A stretch of 64,000 bases of DNA from Candidatus Zixiibacteriota bacterium (GTDB taxonomy: Bacteria > Desulfobacterota > Binatia > UBA9968): positions 1 through 64,000 of the forward strand of contig DATLYW010000040.1 in assembly GCA_035574315.1 (NCBI GenBank). Reading direction: 5' to 3'. A program made the translations under genes and the position numbers. The notes beneath the pieces are model-generated. The model searched no databases. It was not told the DNA's origin and saw only the letters and a program-made list of their open reading frames with translations. Positions 9,058-17,224 of this stretch are shown here, piece after piece. Numbering within the stretch: position 1 is the stretch's first letter; each line of letters starts with the position of its first letter.

Positions 9058-9082
9058 GCCGGCGCTTGACCACGACGCCGGC
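9058..9082. terminator. Possible bidirectional terminator hairpin
   Basis: A 7-base GC-only stem (GCCGGCG/CGCCGGC) with an 11-base loop lies between the convergent CapA-like and ABC ATPase genes. No T-run follows on either strand, so the call rests on position and dyad only. Confidence 0.3.
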
Positions 9083-9131
9083 GTTGTCCCGGGTTACTTC
9101 CGCTTTGTCGGCGCAGCTGCGGAATCCGGGT

Positions 9132-10124
9132 TCATTCGTGCAGGAAACAAGCAACCGCCACGCCGTCCCCTTTTTCTCTCAATTCCGGCTTCTCTTCCCT
9201 GCAGCGGCTCATCACGAAGGGACAACGGGTATGGAAGCGGCATCCCGCTGGCGGATCCACCGGCGAGGGGACGTCGCCCTTGAGCAGCATGCGTTCCTTC
9301 TGTCGCGCCAGCTTCGGATTGGGGACGGGAGTGGCCGACAGCAGGGCCCGGGTATAGGGATGCAACGGGTTCGAGAAGACCGCCCGCACCGGTCCCCTCT
9401 CGACGATCAACCCGAGGTACATGACGGCAACCTCGTGCGCCAAGGAACGAACCACGGCGAGGTCGTGCGTGATGAAAAGAAAGGAGAGGCCGAGCTGGCG
9501 CTGAAGGTTTTTCATGAGCGCCAGGATCTGCGCCTTGACCGACACGTCCAGGGCGGAAACGGCCTCGTCGGCCACGATGAGCCGAGGTTGCACCGTGAGC
9601 GCCCTGCCGATCCCAACCCGCTGCCTCTGCCCCCCGCTCAGCTCGTGGGGATAGCGGTCAAGATAGATGGAAGGCGGAGAGAGGCCGACCCGCTCGAGCA
9701 TTTCGGAGACCTTTTCGTCGAGGTTCCCCGCCGCCAGCCCGTGGTCGCGAAGAGGCTGGCCGAGAATCTCCCGGACTCTTTTCCTCGGGTTCAGGGACGC
9801 GAAGGTGTCTTGAAAAATAATTTGCATCTCCCGCCGGACGCCCAGCAGCTCCCGGCCTTCGAGCCCCAGCAGGTTTCGCCCGCGAAAGAAGATGGCTCCG
9901 GCAGTGGGCTCGATCAGTCTCAGGACGAGCTTTGCGGTCGTCGACTTTCCACAGCCGCTTTCGCCCACGAGCGCCAGGGTCTGCTTCCAGGGGACCGAGA
10001 AATCGATTCCGTCGACCGCCTTCACGAAGCGGTCCGACCTCGAGAAGAAGCCCGCCCGGAGAGGGAAGTGCTTCTTCAAACTCCGGACTTCAAGGATGGG
10101 TTCCGTGTCGTCGCTCCTTTTCAT
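9132..10124 (-). CDS. Dipeptide/oligopeptide-type ABC transporter ATP-binding protein (DppF/OppF-like)
   Basis: The 330-residue ATPase has Walker A GESGCGKST, signature LSGGQRQR, a Walker B region reading LIVADEAVSALD and the H-loop THD. The Pro usual after DE in Walker B is Ala here. The C-terminal extension with the CRFHTRCPFVMSRC cysteine motif is typical of the oligopeptide importer ATPases. It energises uptake through the two permeases encoded upstream. It is the last gene of the leftward run and overlaps the preceding ATPase gene by 35 bases, which suggests translational coupling. Confidence 0.9.
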   Translation of the reverse strand: MKRSDDTEPILEVRSLKKHFPLRAGFFSRSDRFVKAVDGIDFSVPWKQTLALVGESGCGKSTTAKLVLRLIEPTAGAIFFRGRNLLGLEGRELLGVRREMQIIFQDTFASLNPRKRVREILGQPLRDHGLAAGNLDEKVSEMLERVGLSPPSIYLDRYPHELSGGQRQRVGIGRALTVQPRLIVADEAVSALDVSVKAQILALMKNLQRQLGLSFLFITHDLAVVRSLAHEVAVMYLGLIVERGPVRAVFSNPLHPYTRALLSATPVPNPKLARQKERMLLKGDVPSPVDPPAGCRFHTRCPFVMSRCREEKPELREKGDGVAVACFLHE

Positions 10125-11067
10125 ACAGCCAGCAACTCACCTGACGGCCCGGCTTTTCCTGGACCGGCGACGGCTCTTTCTCTCTGCACACGGACATGGC
10201 CGCCGGACATCGCGGATGAAACCTGCAACCCGCCGGAGGGTCCAAAAGGTTCGGCACGGCCCCTTCGATCGTCTCCAGTTTCTCGCGAAACTCGGCGATG
10301 CTCAGCGAAGACCGCAAAAGCCCTTGAGTATAGGGGTGGAGGGGCTCTTCGAAGATGCTGAACACGTCTCCCGATTCCACGATCTTCCCGGCGTACATCA
10401 CGTAAATACGGTCGCAGATCTCCGCCACGATGCCGAGGTCGTGCGTGATCAGAAGCAGCGATGTCCCCTTTTCGGCCTTGATGGTCTTGACCAGATCCAG
10501 GATTTGGGCCTGGACGGTCACATCCAACGCCGTGGTGGGTTCGTCCGCGATCAAGAGCGACGGGGCGTTGGCCACGGCGATCGCGATCAGGACGCGCTGG
10601 CGCATGCCGCCGCTGAGCTCGTGCGGGTATTGCTGCGCCACCTTCGGAGGATCGGCAATGCCGACGGATTCCAGCAGCTTGAGCACCGATTGCTCCGGCG
10701 CCGGAGCGGCGATGGCTTCGGCGATCTGTCTTCCCACTTTCATCACAGGGTTGAGATAGGTCATGGGATCCTGGAAAACCATCGAGATTTCCCTTCCCCT
10801 GACCTCCCTCATCTCCCGCTCGTCGAGCCTCAGAAGGTCCCGCCCGCGGAACCGGATTTCGCCTTCCTCGATAAAGCCGGGCGGGCTGGGAACCAGCTTC
10901 AAGAGCGAGTGGGCTGTCATGGTCTTGCCGCAGCCCGATTCTCCCACGAGCCCCACCGCTTCACCTTTCGAGATGCACAGGTCGACTCCGTCGACGGCGC
11001 GGACCAGGCCGAGGCTGGTACGCAAGTACGTCTTCAGGCCCTTCACCTCGAGCAGCACGTTTTCCAT
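10090..11067 (-). CDS. Dipeptide/oligopeptide-type ABC transporter ATP-binding protein (DppD/OppD-like)
   Basis: The 325-residue ATPase starts at the ATG at 11067 (MENVLLEVKGL); upstream codons in this frame lie inside the permease gene. It has Walker A GESGCGKT, signature LSGGMRQR, Walker B LLIADEPTTALD and a C-terminal CRFHPRCPAAMSVC motif as in OppD/DppD. It begins eight bases after the DppC-like stop and overlaps the DppF-like gene, as in standard five-gene importer operons. It would form a heterodimer with the DppF-like ATPase. Confidence 0.9.
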   Translation of the reverse strand: MENVLLEVKGLKTYLRTSLGLVRAVDGVDLCISKGEAVGLVGESGCGKTMTAHSLLKLVPSPPGFIEEGEIRFRGRDLLRLDEREMREVRGREISMVFQDPMTYLNPVMKVGRQIAEAIAAPAPEQSVLKLLESVGIADPPKVAQQYPHELSGGMRQRVLIAIAVANAPSLLIADEPTTALDVTVQAQILDLVKTIKAEKGTSLLLITHDLGIVAEICDRIYVMYAGKIVESGDVFSIFEEPLHPYTQGLLRSSLSIAEFREKLETIEGAVPNLLDPPAGCRFHPRCPAAMSVCREKEPSPVQEKPGRQVSCWLYEKERRHGTHP

Positions 11068-11075
11068 GGTCCTCG

Positions 11076-11909
11076 CTATTTTTCCTTGAGCTTCGGATTG
11101 AGGACGTCGTTGATCCCGTCGCCGACGAGATTGATCGACAGAACCAGCAGGGAGATCGCCAGCCCCGGAAAAACGGCGAGCCAGACGGAGGACCAGATGC
11201 GCTCCTGGGCGTCGCTCAACAGCATCCCCCAGCTGATGAGGTTCGGGTCGCCGAGACCGAGAAAGCTGAGGCCGGCCTCCAGGAGGATGGCGCGCGCCAC
11301 GAGGAAGGACCCGACCACGATCGCGGGAGGGATGGCGTTGGGGAGGATTTCGGCGAAGATGATTTTCCAGTTCCGCATCCCCATTACCCTGGCGGCGAGG
11401 ACGAACTCGCGCTCCTTGAAAGTCAGGAACTGTGCCCGGACCACCCGGGCGACTTCGGGCCAGTCCAGCAAGCCGATGACGATGATGATCTTGGTGATGC
11501 CGGTGCCCAGCATGGCGATGATCAGCAAGGCGAGAAAAAAACGGGGTATCACGAGCACATACTCGGTGGCACGCATCAGCAGGTCGTCGACGAATCCCCC
11601 GAAGTATCCCGATGCCGAGCCGATGACCGTGCCGACAACAAAAGACGCCGCGGCCGCCAAAAAGCCTACCAGGAGAGAAACCCGGGTTCCGTGCAGAATG
11701 CGACTGAAGGTGTCCCTGCCCAGGTCGTCGGTCCCCATCAGATGATCCCACTGCGGCGGCAAGAAAGGTCGGTCGCCGAGCCGGAAGGGATCGTACGGCG
11801 AAAGCGGCGCGGCAAAGATCGCGATCAGGATGAACACGAGGAGACAGTAAGCGCTCGCTTCCGCTGCTCGGTTCTTCCTGAATCGGCTCCAGAATTCGTG
11901 CAGTCGCAT
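11076..11909 (-). CDS. Dipeptide/oligopeptide-type ABC transporter permease (DppC/OppC-like)
   Basis: The 277-residue protein begins with a cytoplasmic stretch and one membrane segment (EASAYCLLVFILIAIFAAPL). The periplasmic loop with HLMGTDDLGRDTFSRILHG, diagnostic of OppC/DppC, follows. The remaining membrane segments and the EAA-like loop follow in normal order. Length and order match the family. It starts 12 bases after the DppB-like stop and pairs with that permease to form the channel. Confidence 0.9.
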   Translation of the reverse strand: MRLHEFWSRFRKNRAAEASAYCLLVFILIAIFAAPLSPYDPFRLGDRPFLPPQWDHLMGTDDLGRDTFSRILHGTRVSLLVGFLAAAASFVVGTVIGSASGYFGGFVDDLLMRATEYVLVIPRFFLALLIIAMLGTGITKIIIVIGLLDWPEVARVVRAQFLTFKEREFVLAARVMGMRNWKIIFAEILPNAIPPAIVVGSFLVARAILLEAGLSFLGLGDPNLISWGMLLSDAQERIWSSVWLAVFPGLAISLLVLSINLVGDGINDVLNPKLKEK

Positions 11910-11921
11910 GCCGTCACCCGG

Positions 11922-12914
11922 CTATTTCTTCCGGCCGTACGTGACGCGCGGATCCAGCCAGAGGTAGACGAGGTCGACGACAAGGTTGGTGACGACGACC
12001 AGAACCGTGGTGATGAGAAAGGTTCCCATGAGCACGGGGTAATCTCTTTTGAGGATCGACTCGTACATGAGCCGACCGACTCCCGGCCAGCCGAAAACGG
12101 TCTCGACGAGAACCGATCCGGTAAAAAGGAAACCGACGTCCAGACCGATGATGGTAACGACGGGGAGCAGCGCGTTGGGCAACATATGGCGGGAAACCAC
12201 CTTTTTTTCATCGAGCCCCTTCGAGCGCGCCAGCGTAATGTAGTCTTCGTACGAAACCTCCAGCACGCTGCTCCTCATGATCCTCACGTTGATGGCCAGG
12301 TGACGGATCGAGAGGGCGAGCACAGGCAGCACCAGGTGCGCCAGGCGGTCGCGCAACGCGGCCAGCCCTTGCAGCTGAGTCCCGAGGCTCTGCACCCCCT
12401 GAGATGGCAGCCAGCCGAGCTGGATCGAAAAAACCAGCATCAGCATCTGGCCGAGCCAGAAAACCGGCAGGCAATAGCCCAGCATCGCGAAGGCGCTGAT
12501 CGCGTTATCCGCGGCCGAATAGGGCTTGCGCGCCGCGAGAACCCCCAGCGCCACGCCGAAGAGGCTGGAAAAGAGAAGGGCGGGCACCATCAGTTGCAGA
12601 GTGGCGGGAACCCTCTCGAGAATCACCGTCAGGACCGGCTGGCGGTAATAGAAGGAGAATCCAAGGTCCCCCTGCAAAACGGACTTGATGTAAAGCCAGA
12701 GCTGGATGTGGAGAGGTTGATCGAGGCCGAATTTTCGTTGCATCTCCTGCACGTAGGCGTCCGGCGCCGGGAACTCGCCGACCAGGCTTTCAATCGGATC
12801 GCCGGGCGCCAGGTGGACCAGCGTGAAATTCAGGACGACGACGCACAAAAGGAGGGGGCCGGCGTGCAGGAGCCTTCTCAACGCGTACGTCGTCACGGAT
12901 CCGTCGCCGGACAT
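11922..12914 (-). CDS. Dipeptide/oligopeptide-type ABC transporter permease (DppB/OppB-like)
   Basis: The 330-residue protein has six predicted membrane segments and the family landmarks. These are a long first periplasmic loop with HLAPGDPIESLVGE and FGLDQPLHIQLWLY, the EAA loop in YEDYITLARSKGLDEKKVV, and LVETVFGWPGVGRL before the last segments. It forms the channel with the DppC-like protein. It lies 85 bases after the binding-protein gene in the same direction. Confidence 0.9.
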   Translation of the reverse strand: MSGDGSVTTYALRRLLHAGPLLLCVVVLNFTLVHLAPGDPIESLVGEFPAPDAYVQEMQRKFGLDQPLHIQLWLYIKSVLQGDLGFSFYYRQPVLTVILERVPATLQLMVPALLFSSLFGVALGVLAARKPYSAADNAISAFAMLGYCLPVFWLGQMLMLVFSIQLGWLPSQGVQSLGTQLQGLAALRDRLAHLVLPVLALSIRHLAINVRIMRSSVLEVSYEDYITLARSKGLDEKKVVSRHMLPNALLPVVTIIGLDVGFLFTGSVLVETVFGWPGVGRLMYESILKRDYPVLMGTFLITTVLVVVTNLVVDLVYLWLDPRVTYGRKK

Positions 12915-12999
12915 ACCGTTGCGGGATTTGCTGGCCCGAAGGTCGCCAATCGCCGACCGCAGGGCTCAAAGGGTTGCAGTCAATTCGTCCGAGCGGGTC

Positions 13000-14667
13000 T
13001 CACGAGTCCCGATCGTACTCCCCTTCCTTCAAGGGAGTTCCCTTCGTCCACCAGATTTCATCCATTCGCTCGTAGGTTTCCGTACTGGTGAACGCCCCGC
13101 GAAATTCATTCCGGATGACGTTGGGCTGGAGCCGGTCGGCCACCGGAACCGAGGGCAGATCGCGCATGATGATCTCCTGAATTTCGTGGTAGGCCTTCAC
13201 CATCTCGTCCTTCTTGCTGGTTCGCACGGCCAGGTCGAAAAGCTGGTCGACCTTGGGGTTGCTGTAGCGTGTAAAATTGGTGAAGGGCCGCCCGGTGATC
13301 GAGCTGGTGGTGTACAACCTCGCCACGCCCAGAGCGGGGTGCCCTCGGGTCGTCAGCGGTCCCCACCACAGATCGTAGTCGTATTTTCGAAATACCTTGT
13401 CGAGCATGACGGACCGCTCGAGCCGTTCGAGCTTGATGTCGATGCCGACCCTCTTGAGCTGCTCCCGGAGGATCTCCACGGGCCGTTCCGAGTTGGCGTT
13501 GCCCGATTCGAAAGACAGCCGAAGGGCGAATCGCACCCCGCTGTCCTTGCGCCGGTAGCCGGCCTGATCCAACAACGCATTGGCCTTTGCCGGATCATGC
13601 GAGTACTTCGGCACGTTCGGATTGTAAGCCCAAGGGATCCCCGCCGGGATGACGCTGTCGATCAGCTTGCCGGATCCGCGAAAGCCGTGCTGCACGATGA
13701 ACTCCTTGTCGATCGCGTGGGCCATCGCGAGCCTGACCTCGCGCTTCCCGAGGATGGGATTGTCCTTGAAGTTGAAATGGAGCCCGATGACGCTCGGCGA
13801 GCCGATGTCCTTGAGGAGGGTGTTGGGAACCTTCTTGAGCCGGTCGAGTTGCTGGTAGGGAAAGGATTGGCTTCCCGTGATGGCCTGTACCTCTCCGGTC
13901 TCGAAGGCAATGGCGCGGCTCGCCGCATTGGGAATGATCCTGAAGATGAGGCTGTCGAGAAACGGGCGGCCTTTCTTGTGGTAGTTCTCGTTTCGGACCA
14001 GCGTGATGTGGCTCCCCCGCACCCACTCCTTGAGCTTGAAGGGCCCGGTCCCGACGGGGTCCCTGAGGTTGCGGGGATTGGTCATGACGTCCGTTCCTTC
14101 GTAAATGTGCTTGGGCATGATGCAACCGTCGTGGGCGCTCAGGACCTCCATGAAAGGCGAATAGGGCTTCTTGAGGCGAATCACGACGGTGTCCTTGTCC
14201 GGGGTTTCTATGCTGCTGATGTTTCCGTAAGCCTCCCGGCCTCTGGCGTTGTATTTCCCGACGAGGTTTTCAAAGCTGTACTTCACGTCGGCCGAAGTCA
14301 GGGGCTTGCCGTCGTGCCAGCGCACGTTCTCTTTCAGGTGAAAAGTGTAGATCCGGCCGTCCGGCGAGATGGTCCACGATTTCGCCAGTTCCGGATGCGG
14401 GTCCGAGTTCTCGTCCAGATGGATCAGGCCGCTGTAGATCTGGGTCGTGATCGTCGCGACGATCTGGCTGCTCTCGATTCCGCAGTTCAGGGTCGACGGA
14501 TCCGTGGTGATGGCCAGAACGAGCGTTCCGCCGCGCCGCGGCGTCCCGTGGATCGGCCCGGCCCAGGCTGCCCTCTCCCCGAGGACGAAAGTGGTTACGG
14601 CGAGCGTCAGCAGGATCGCGCGCCGGGACCGTCCTGACCGGGCATTGTCCTTTTTCGCCTTTGCCAT
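13000..14667 (-). CDS. Dipeptide/oligopeptide-type substrate-binding protein (SBP family 5)
   Basis: The 555-residue protein has a signal peptide (AILLTLAVTTFVLGERAAWA). The family-5 binding fold follows, with RRGGTLVLAITTDPSTLN, LAKSWTISPDGRIYTFHLKE, VRWHDGKPLTSADVKYSFE, and DPVGTGPFKLKEW further on. Family 5 captures peptides, nickel, opines, glycosides or other organics; the ligand is not readable. It leads the importer genes and lies 44 bases after MmgE/PrpD, so transporter and enzymes are probably co-transcribed. That context suggests an organic acid or an amino-acid-derived compound rather than general peptides. Confidence 0.88.
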   Translation of the reverse strand: MAKAKKDNARSGRSRRAILLTLAVTTFVLGERAAWAGPIHGTPRRGGTLVLAITTDPSTLNCGIESSQIVATITTQIYSGLIHLDENSDPHPELAKSWTISPDGRIYTFHLKENVRWHDGKPLTSADVKYSFENLVGKYNARGREAYGNISSIETPDKDTVVIRLKKPYSPFMEVLSAHDGCIMPKHIYEGTDVMTNPRNLRDPVGTGPFKLKEWVRGSHITLVRNENYHKKGRPFLDSLIFRIIPNAASRAIAFETGEVQAITGSQSFPYQQLDRLKKVPNTLLKDIGSPSVIGLHFNFKDNPILGKREVRLAMAHAIDKEFIVQHGFRGSGKLIDSVIPAGIPWAYNPNVPKYSHDPAKANALLDQAGYRRKDSGVRFALRLSFESGNANSERPVEILREQLKRVGIDIKLERLERSVMLDKVFRKYDYDLWWGPLTTRGHPALGVARLYTTSSITGRPFTNFTRYSNPKVDQLFDLAVRTSKKDEMVKAYHEIQEIIMRDLPSVPVADRLQPNVIRNEFRGAFTSTETYERMDEIWWTKGTPLKEGEYDRDS

Positions 14668-14711
14668 GCTTCTTCCTCCCTTGCAGTAGCGGACCTCCCG
14701 CCGGGCCCGGG

Positions 14712-16049
14712 CTAACGGGATCGCCCGCTTAGCAGATCCGCGAGCGTCACAAGGCTCTCCAGCCGCTCAAGACCCCGTACCAATTCCCATACGCGCTCGG
14801 CGTCTTGCGGTCTCACGGCTCTGGTGGCGCAATCCGTGTACTTCGCGTGAATGTCGCTCTCGGTCGTCAGCGTTCTGCGGTCGGCGACTTCGATCGCATA
14901 GGTTTTGCCGTTTTTGAGCCTGACCGTCAGGCGTTCGCCCTTCCCGCTTTCGCTCGCCCGCGGAACGTGCCTGATCCTCTCCATGATCGAGCGCACCAGC
15001 GGATCCCTCACCCTTTCGTCGGTGAACTGGTCGATGACCACCTTGTCCTCCAGAAGAGCAAGCGCGAGGATGAACGGCATGCTGTTGTGCCCCGCGATCC
15101 CCTCTCGGGGATCGACGCGACAGAGAGATCGCAAATGAAAGTCGCATTCAATCGACTCCACGTCTTCGGGGCCGAAGCCGTGCTCCCGGCGAAGCTTGAG
15201 GAGCCCGTCGATGGGACGGTGGCTCGGCGAGCAGGCGGGATAGGCTTTGATGGTCGGGAGCCGCTCCAGGTAGTAATCTTTTCCGAGCGACTCGCCGAGC
15301 GCCTCCCAGCGGCATTCGCCTTTCAGGCAGAGCGCGTCCACCAAGCCATGGTGCGCCTCGAGGATTTCCTCGTCCGCGCTGAACCCCGCCGCGGCCAGGG
15401 AAGCTGCGAGAACGCCGTTTCTCGCCGCGTTGCCGCCGTGGAGGGCCTTGGTCATCGTCCCGAAGTTACGCCGAAGCCCTCCCGCCAGAGAGGCCGCGAT
15501 GCCGAAGGCGACGCACATCCGCTTGACATCCAGCCCGAGAATTTTCCCCGCGGCAGCCGCGGCCGCGAGGCTGCCCGTGGTTCCACCGGCAAACCAGCCG
15601 CGCGAAGTCGGCCCGCCGAGATTGAGCGCTCGTCCGGCGTCCAAGGCGGCGTCGAGCCTGGAGCACACCTCGCGACCCAGGATATAGGCCTCCAGCAGTC
15701 GGGATCCGCCAGCTCCTCGCCGTTCGCCGAGGGCGAGCGCGGCGGGCAGCGTGTGGATACTGCCGTGGAGGTCGTCGTCGAAATCGAGGATAAAGGCGGA
15801 GCTGCCGTTGACCAAAGCGGCAAGCTCCGGCGCGGTCTTCAAGTCGCTGCCGATCACGCTCGCCTCCGGAGCGGCGCCGAGACCCCGCGCATAGTCCATG
15901 AGAATCCGCCCGGCGGGCTGCCGGGAGCCGGCCAGGGTAACTCCCAGAGCATCCAGGATGACGAGCTTGGCCGTCTCGACGGCTTGACCGGGGATTGCCT
16001 CGATCCGGGTCTCAGCGACGAATCTGGCCAGGGTTTGGGTCGGGCCCAT
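14712..16049 (-). CDS. MmgE/PrpD-family protein
   Basis: The 445-residue protein matches the MmgE/PrpD family (2-methylcitrate dehydratase, cis-aconitate decarboxylase and iminodisuccinate epimerase relatives). Visible landmarks are KLVILDALGVTLAGS near the N-terminus, DFDDDLHGSIH, ALHGGNAARNGVLAA, IKAYPACSPSHRPID, and GHNSMPFILALAL in the C-terminal part. A TTG four codons upstream is an alternative start; I prefer ATG at 16049 because family similarity begins with TLARFV. It sits between the racemase-fold gene and the ABC importer, implying the importer feeds a dicarboxylate- or tricarboxylate-like substrate. The actual reaction cannot be assigned. Confidence 0.85.
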   Translation of the reverse strand: MGPTQTLARFVAETRIEAIPGQAVETAKLVILDALGVTLAGSRQPAGRILMDYARGLGAAPEASVIGSDLKTAPELAALVNGSSAFILDFDDDLHGSIHTLPAALALGERRGAGGSRLLEAYILGREVCSRLDAALDAGRALNLGGPTSRGWFAGGTTGSLAAAAAAGKILGLDVKRMCVAFGIAASLAGGLRRNFGTMTKALHGGNAARNGVLAASLAAAGFSADEEILEAHHGLVDALCLKGECRWEALGESLGKDYYLERLPTIKAYPACSPSHRPIDGLLKLRREHGFGPEDVESIECDFHLRSLCRVDPREGIAGHNSMPFILALALLEDKVVIDQFTDERVRDPLVRSIMERIRHVPRASESGKGERLTVRLKNGKTYAIEVADRRTLTTESDIHAKYTDCATRAVRPQDAERVWELVRGLERLESLVTLADLLSGRSR

Positions 16050-16159
16050 GCTCGAACTCAACGGGAAGACCGGACAGCGGAGACCGGAAACGGCAAGCCG
16101 TTATTGTACAGGCCCTCTCTCAGTCGATCTCCGCGCGCCAACGAACTCCTCAGGGCTCC

Positions 16160-16903
16160 CTAGTGGTTTTCGAGCAGCAGACGGCCGTAGCCGGGAATCG
16201 GACTCCAGCACCCCAGCATATGAAGCAGATGCCACACGGTAGCCACCTGGTTGGTGATGACCGGCTTGTTGAATTCCTCTTCCAGCTTCGCGATGACCGG
16301 AAGCGTCAGCCAGGCGCCGCCGCCGATGTAAACTCCGTCGGCCATGGGGAACCTCTCCAGGGCACCGCGGCCGAGCTCGTACGCCAGCTCGATGCTCTCG
16401 CCGCTCCCCATCTTGACGAACTGCCCGGGCGTCATCGACTGCGCGTTTGTCCCGACCATCGAGATGCCCTCCCGGCCGAAGAACTGAGCCAGGGTCTGAT
16501 TCATGGCGTCGGTCCATTTGTTGGCTGCCGCTATTTTCTTTATGCCAAGCTGTTTGGCCGCCGCGACCACGCTCAGGACGGTGGAAGTCACCGGAACCCC
16601 GGCTCTAGCTTCGATGTGCGCCAGCAATCGATTCAGGGCCTCCGGCCCGATGAGGATCGGCAGGGGAACGCCGGACTGGATGACGACATCGACGCCTCGC
16701 TCGAGAAGCAGATCCAGTTGCCGGTCGATGGGCGCGAACACACGCTCGACATCCTGCCTCGTGAAAGCTTCCAACCCCAACGGGACCATGACGAGCATGA
16801 CCCCTCGCGGGACCAGCTGATAGAACTCGTAAGCGTGGTTGTCGATGACGGCCAATGGCGCAAGAGAGCCGATCTTCCGCTTCGGCAAATAGTCTTCGAA
16901 CAT
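16160..16903 (-). CDS. Asp/Glu racemase-fold protein (maleate isomerase/arylmalonate decarboxylase-like), catalytic cysteines absent
   Basis: The 247-residue protein is read from ATG 16903 (GGGGAG just upstream). It has the layout of the maleate cis-trans isomerase and arylmalonate decarboxylase branch of the Asp/Glu racemase fold. VVIQSGVPLPILIG (residues 74-86) stands where the first loop usually carries Cys. VYIGGGAWLTLP (191-202) stands where the second Cys usually sits. The only Cys in the protein is residue 232. Chemistry must differ from the two-Cys mechanism, or the protein binds without turnover. It is the first gene of the run with MmgE/PrpD and the peptide-type importer, 110 bases ahead of MmgE. 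Confidence 0.65.
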   Translation of the reverse strand: MFEDYLPKRKIGSLAPLAVIDNHAYEFYQLVPRGVMLVMVPLGLEAFTRQDVERVFAPIDRQLDLLLERGVDVVIQSGVPLPILIGPEALNRLLAHIEARAGVPVTSTVLSVVAAAKQLGIKKIAAANKWTDAMNQTLAQFFGREGISMVGTNAQSMTPGQFVKMGSGESIELAYELGRGALERFPMADGVYIGGGAWLTLPVIAKLEEEFNKPVITNQVATVWHLLHMLGCWSPIPGYGRLLLENH

Positions 16904-17224
16904 TTGCTCCCCTTTCGCGATCTTCGCTGCCGGTCGGGATCGTTTCGAGGCGATGGGGTGTCGACTCGTGCTATGAGCAATAAACCAATCCTCGTTCTTA
17001 TGGCAAGGGGTTTCGCGGGAAATCCGCTTGGGGTTGTTTCGGGTCGGCGACAGCGCCTGCCCGTCTCGTCTTGCCCCGCCGAGAAGGGAGACCGGACCTT
17101 CTTGCGCTGGTCTCTGCCGGGTCAGCAGTTGTCGGGCCCGTTGGATGCGCGAGCCCGTGCGGGTCCTGAAAGGGCATCGACCACCCACTATTGGGTTAAA
17201 ACCGGAATGTTCCTCGGCTGCCGT
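16904..17224. other. Intergenic region upstream of the racemase-MmgE-ABC run
   Basis: This 321-base region separates the NtrC-like gene stop from the racemase-fold gene start; both genes read leftward. It should contain the promoter of the long leftward operon, unless that operon is read through from the regulator gene. I found no convincing -24/-12 or -35/-10 pair and no coding signal. Confidence 0.4.
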
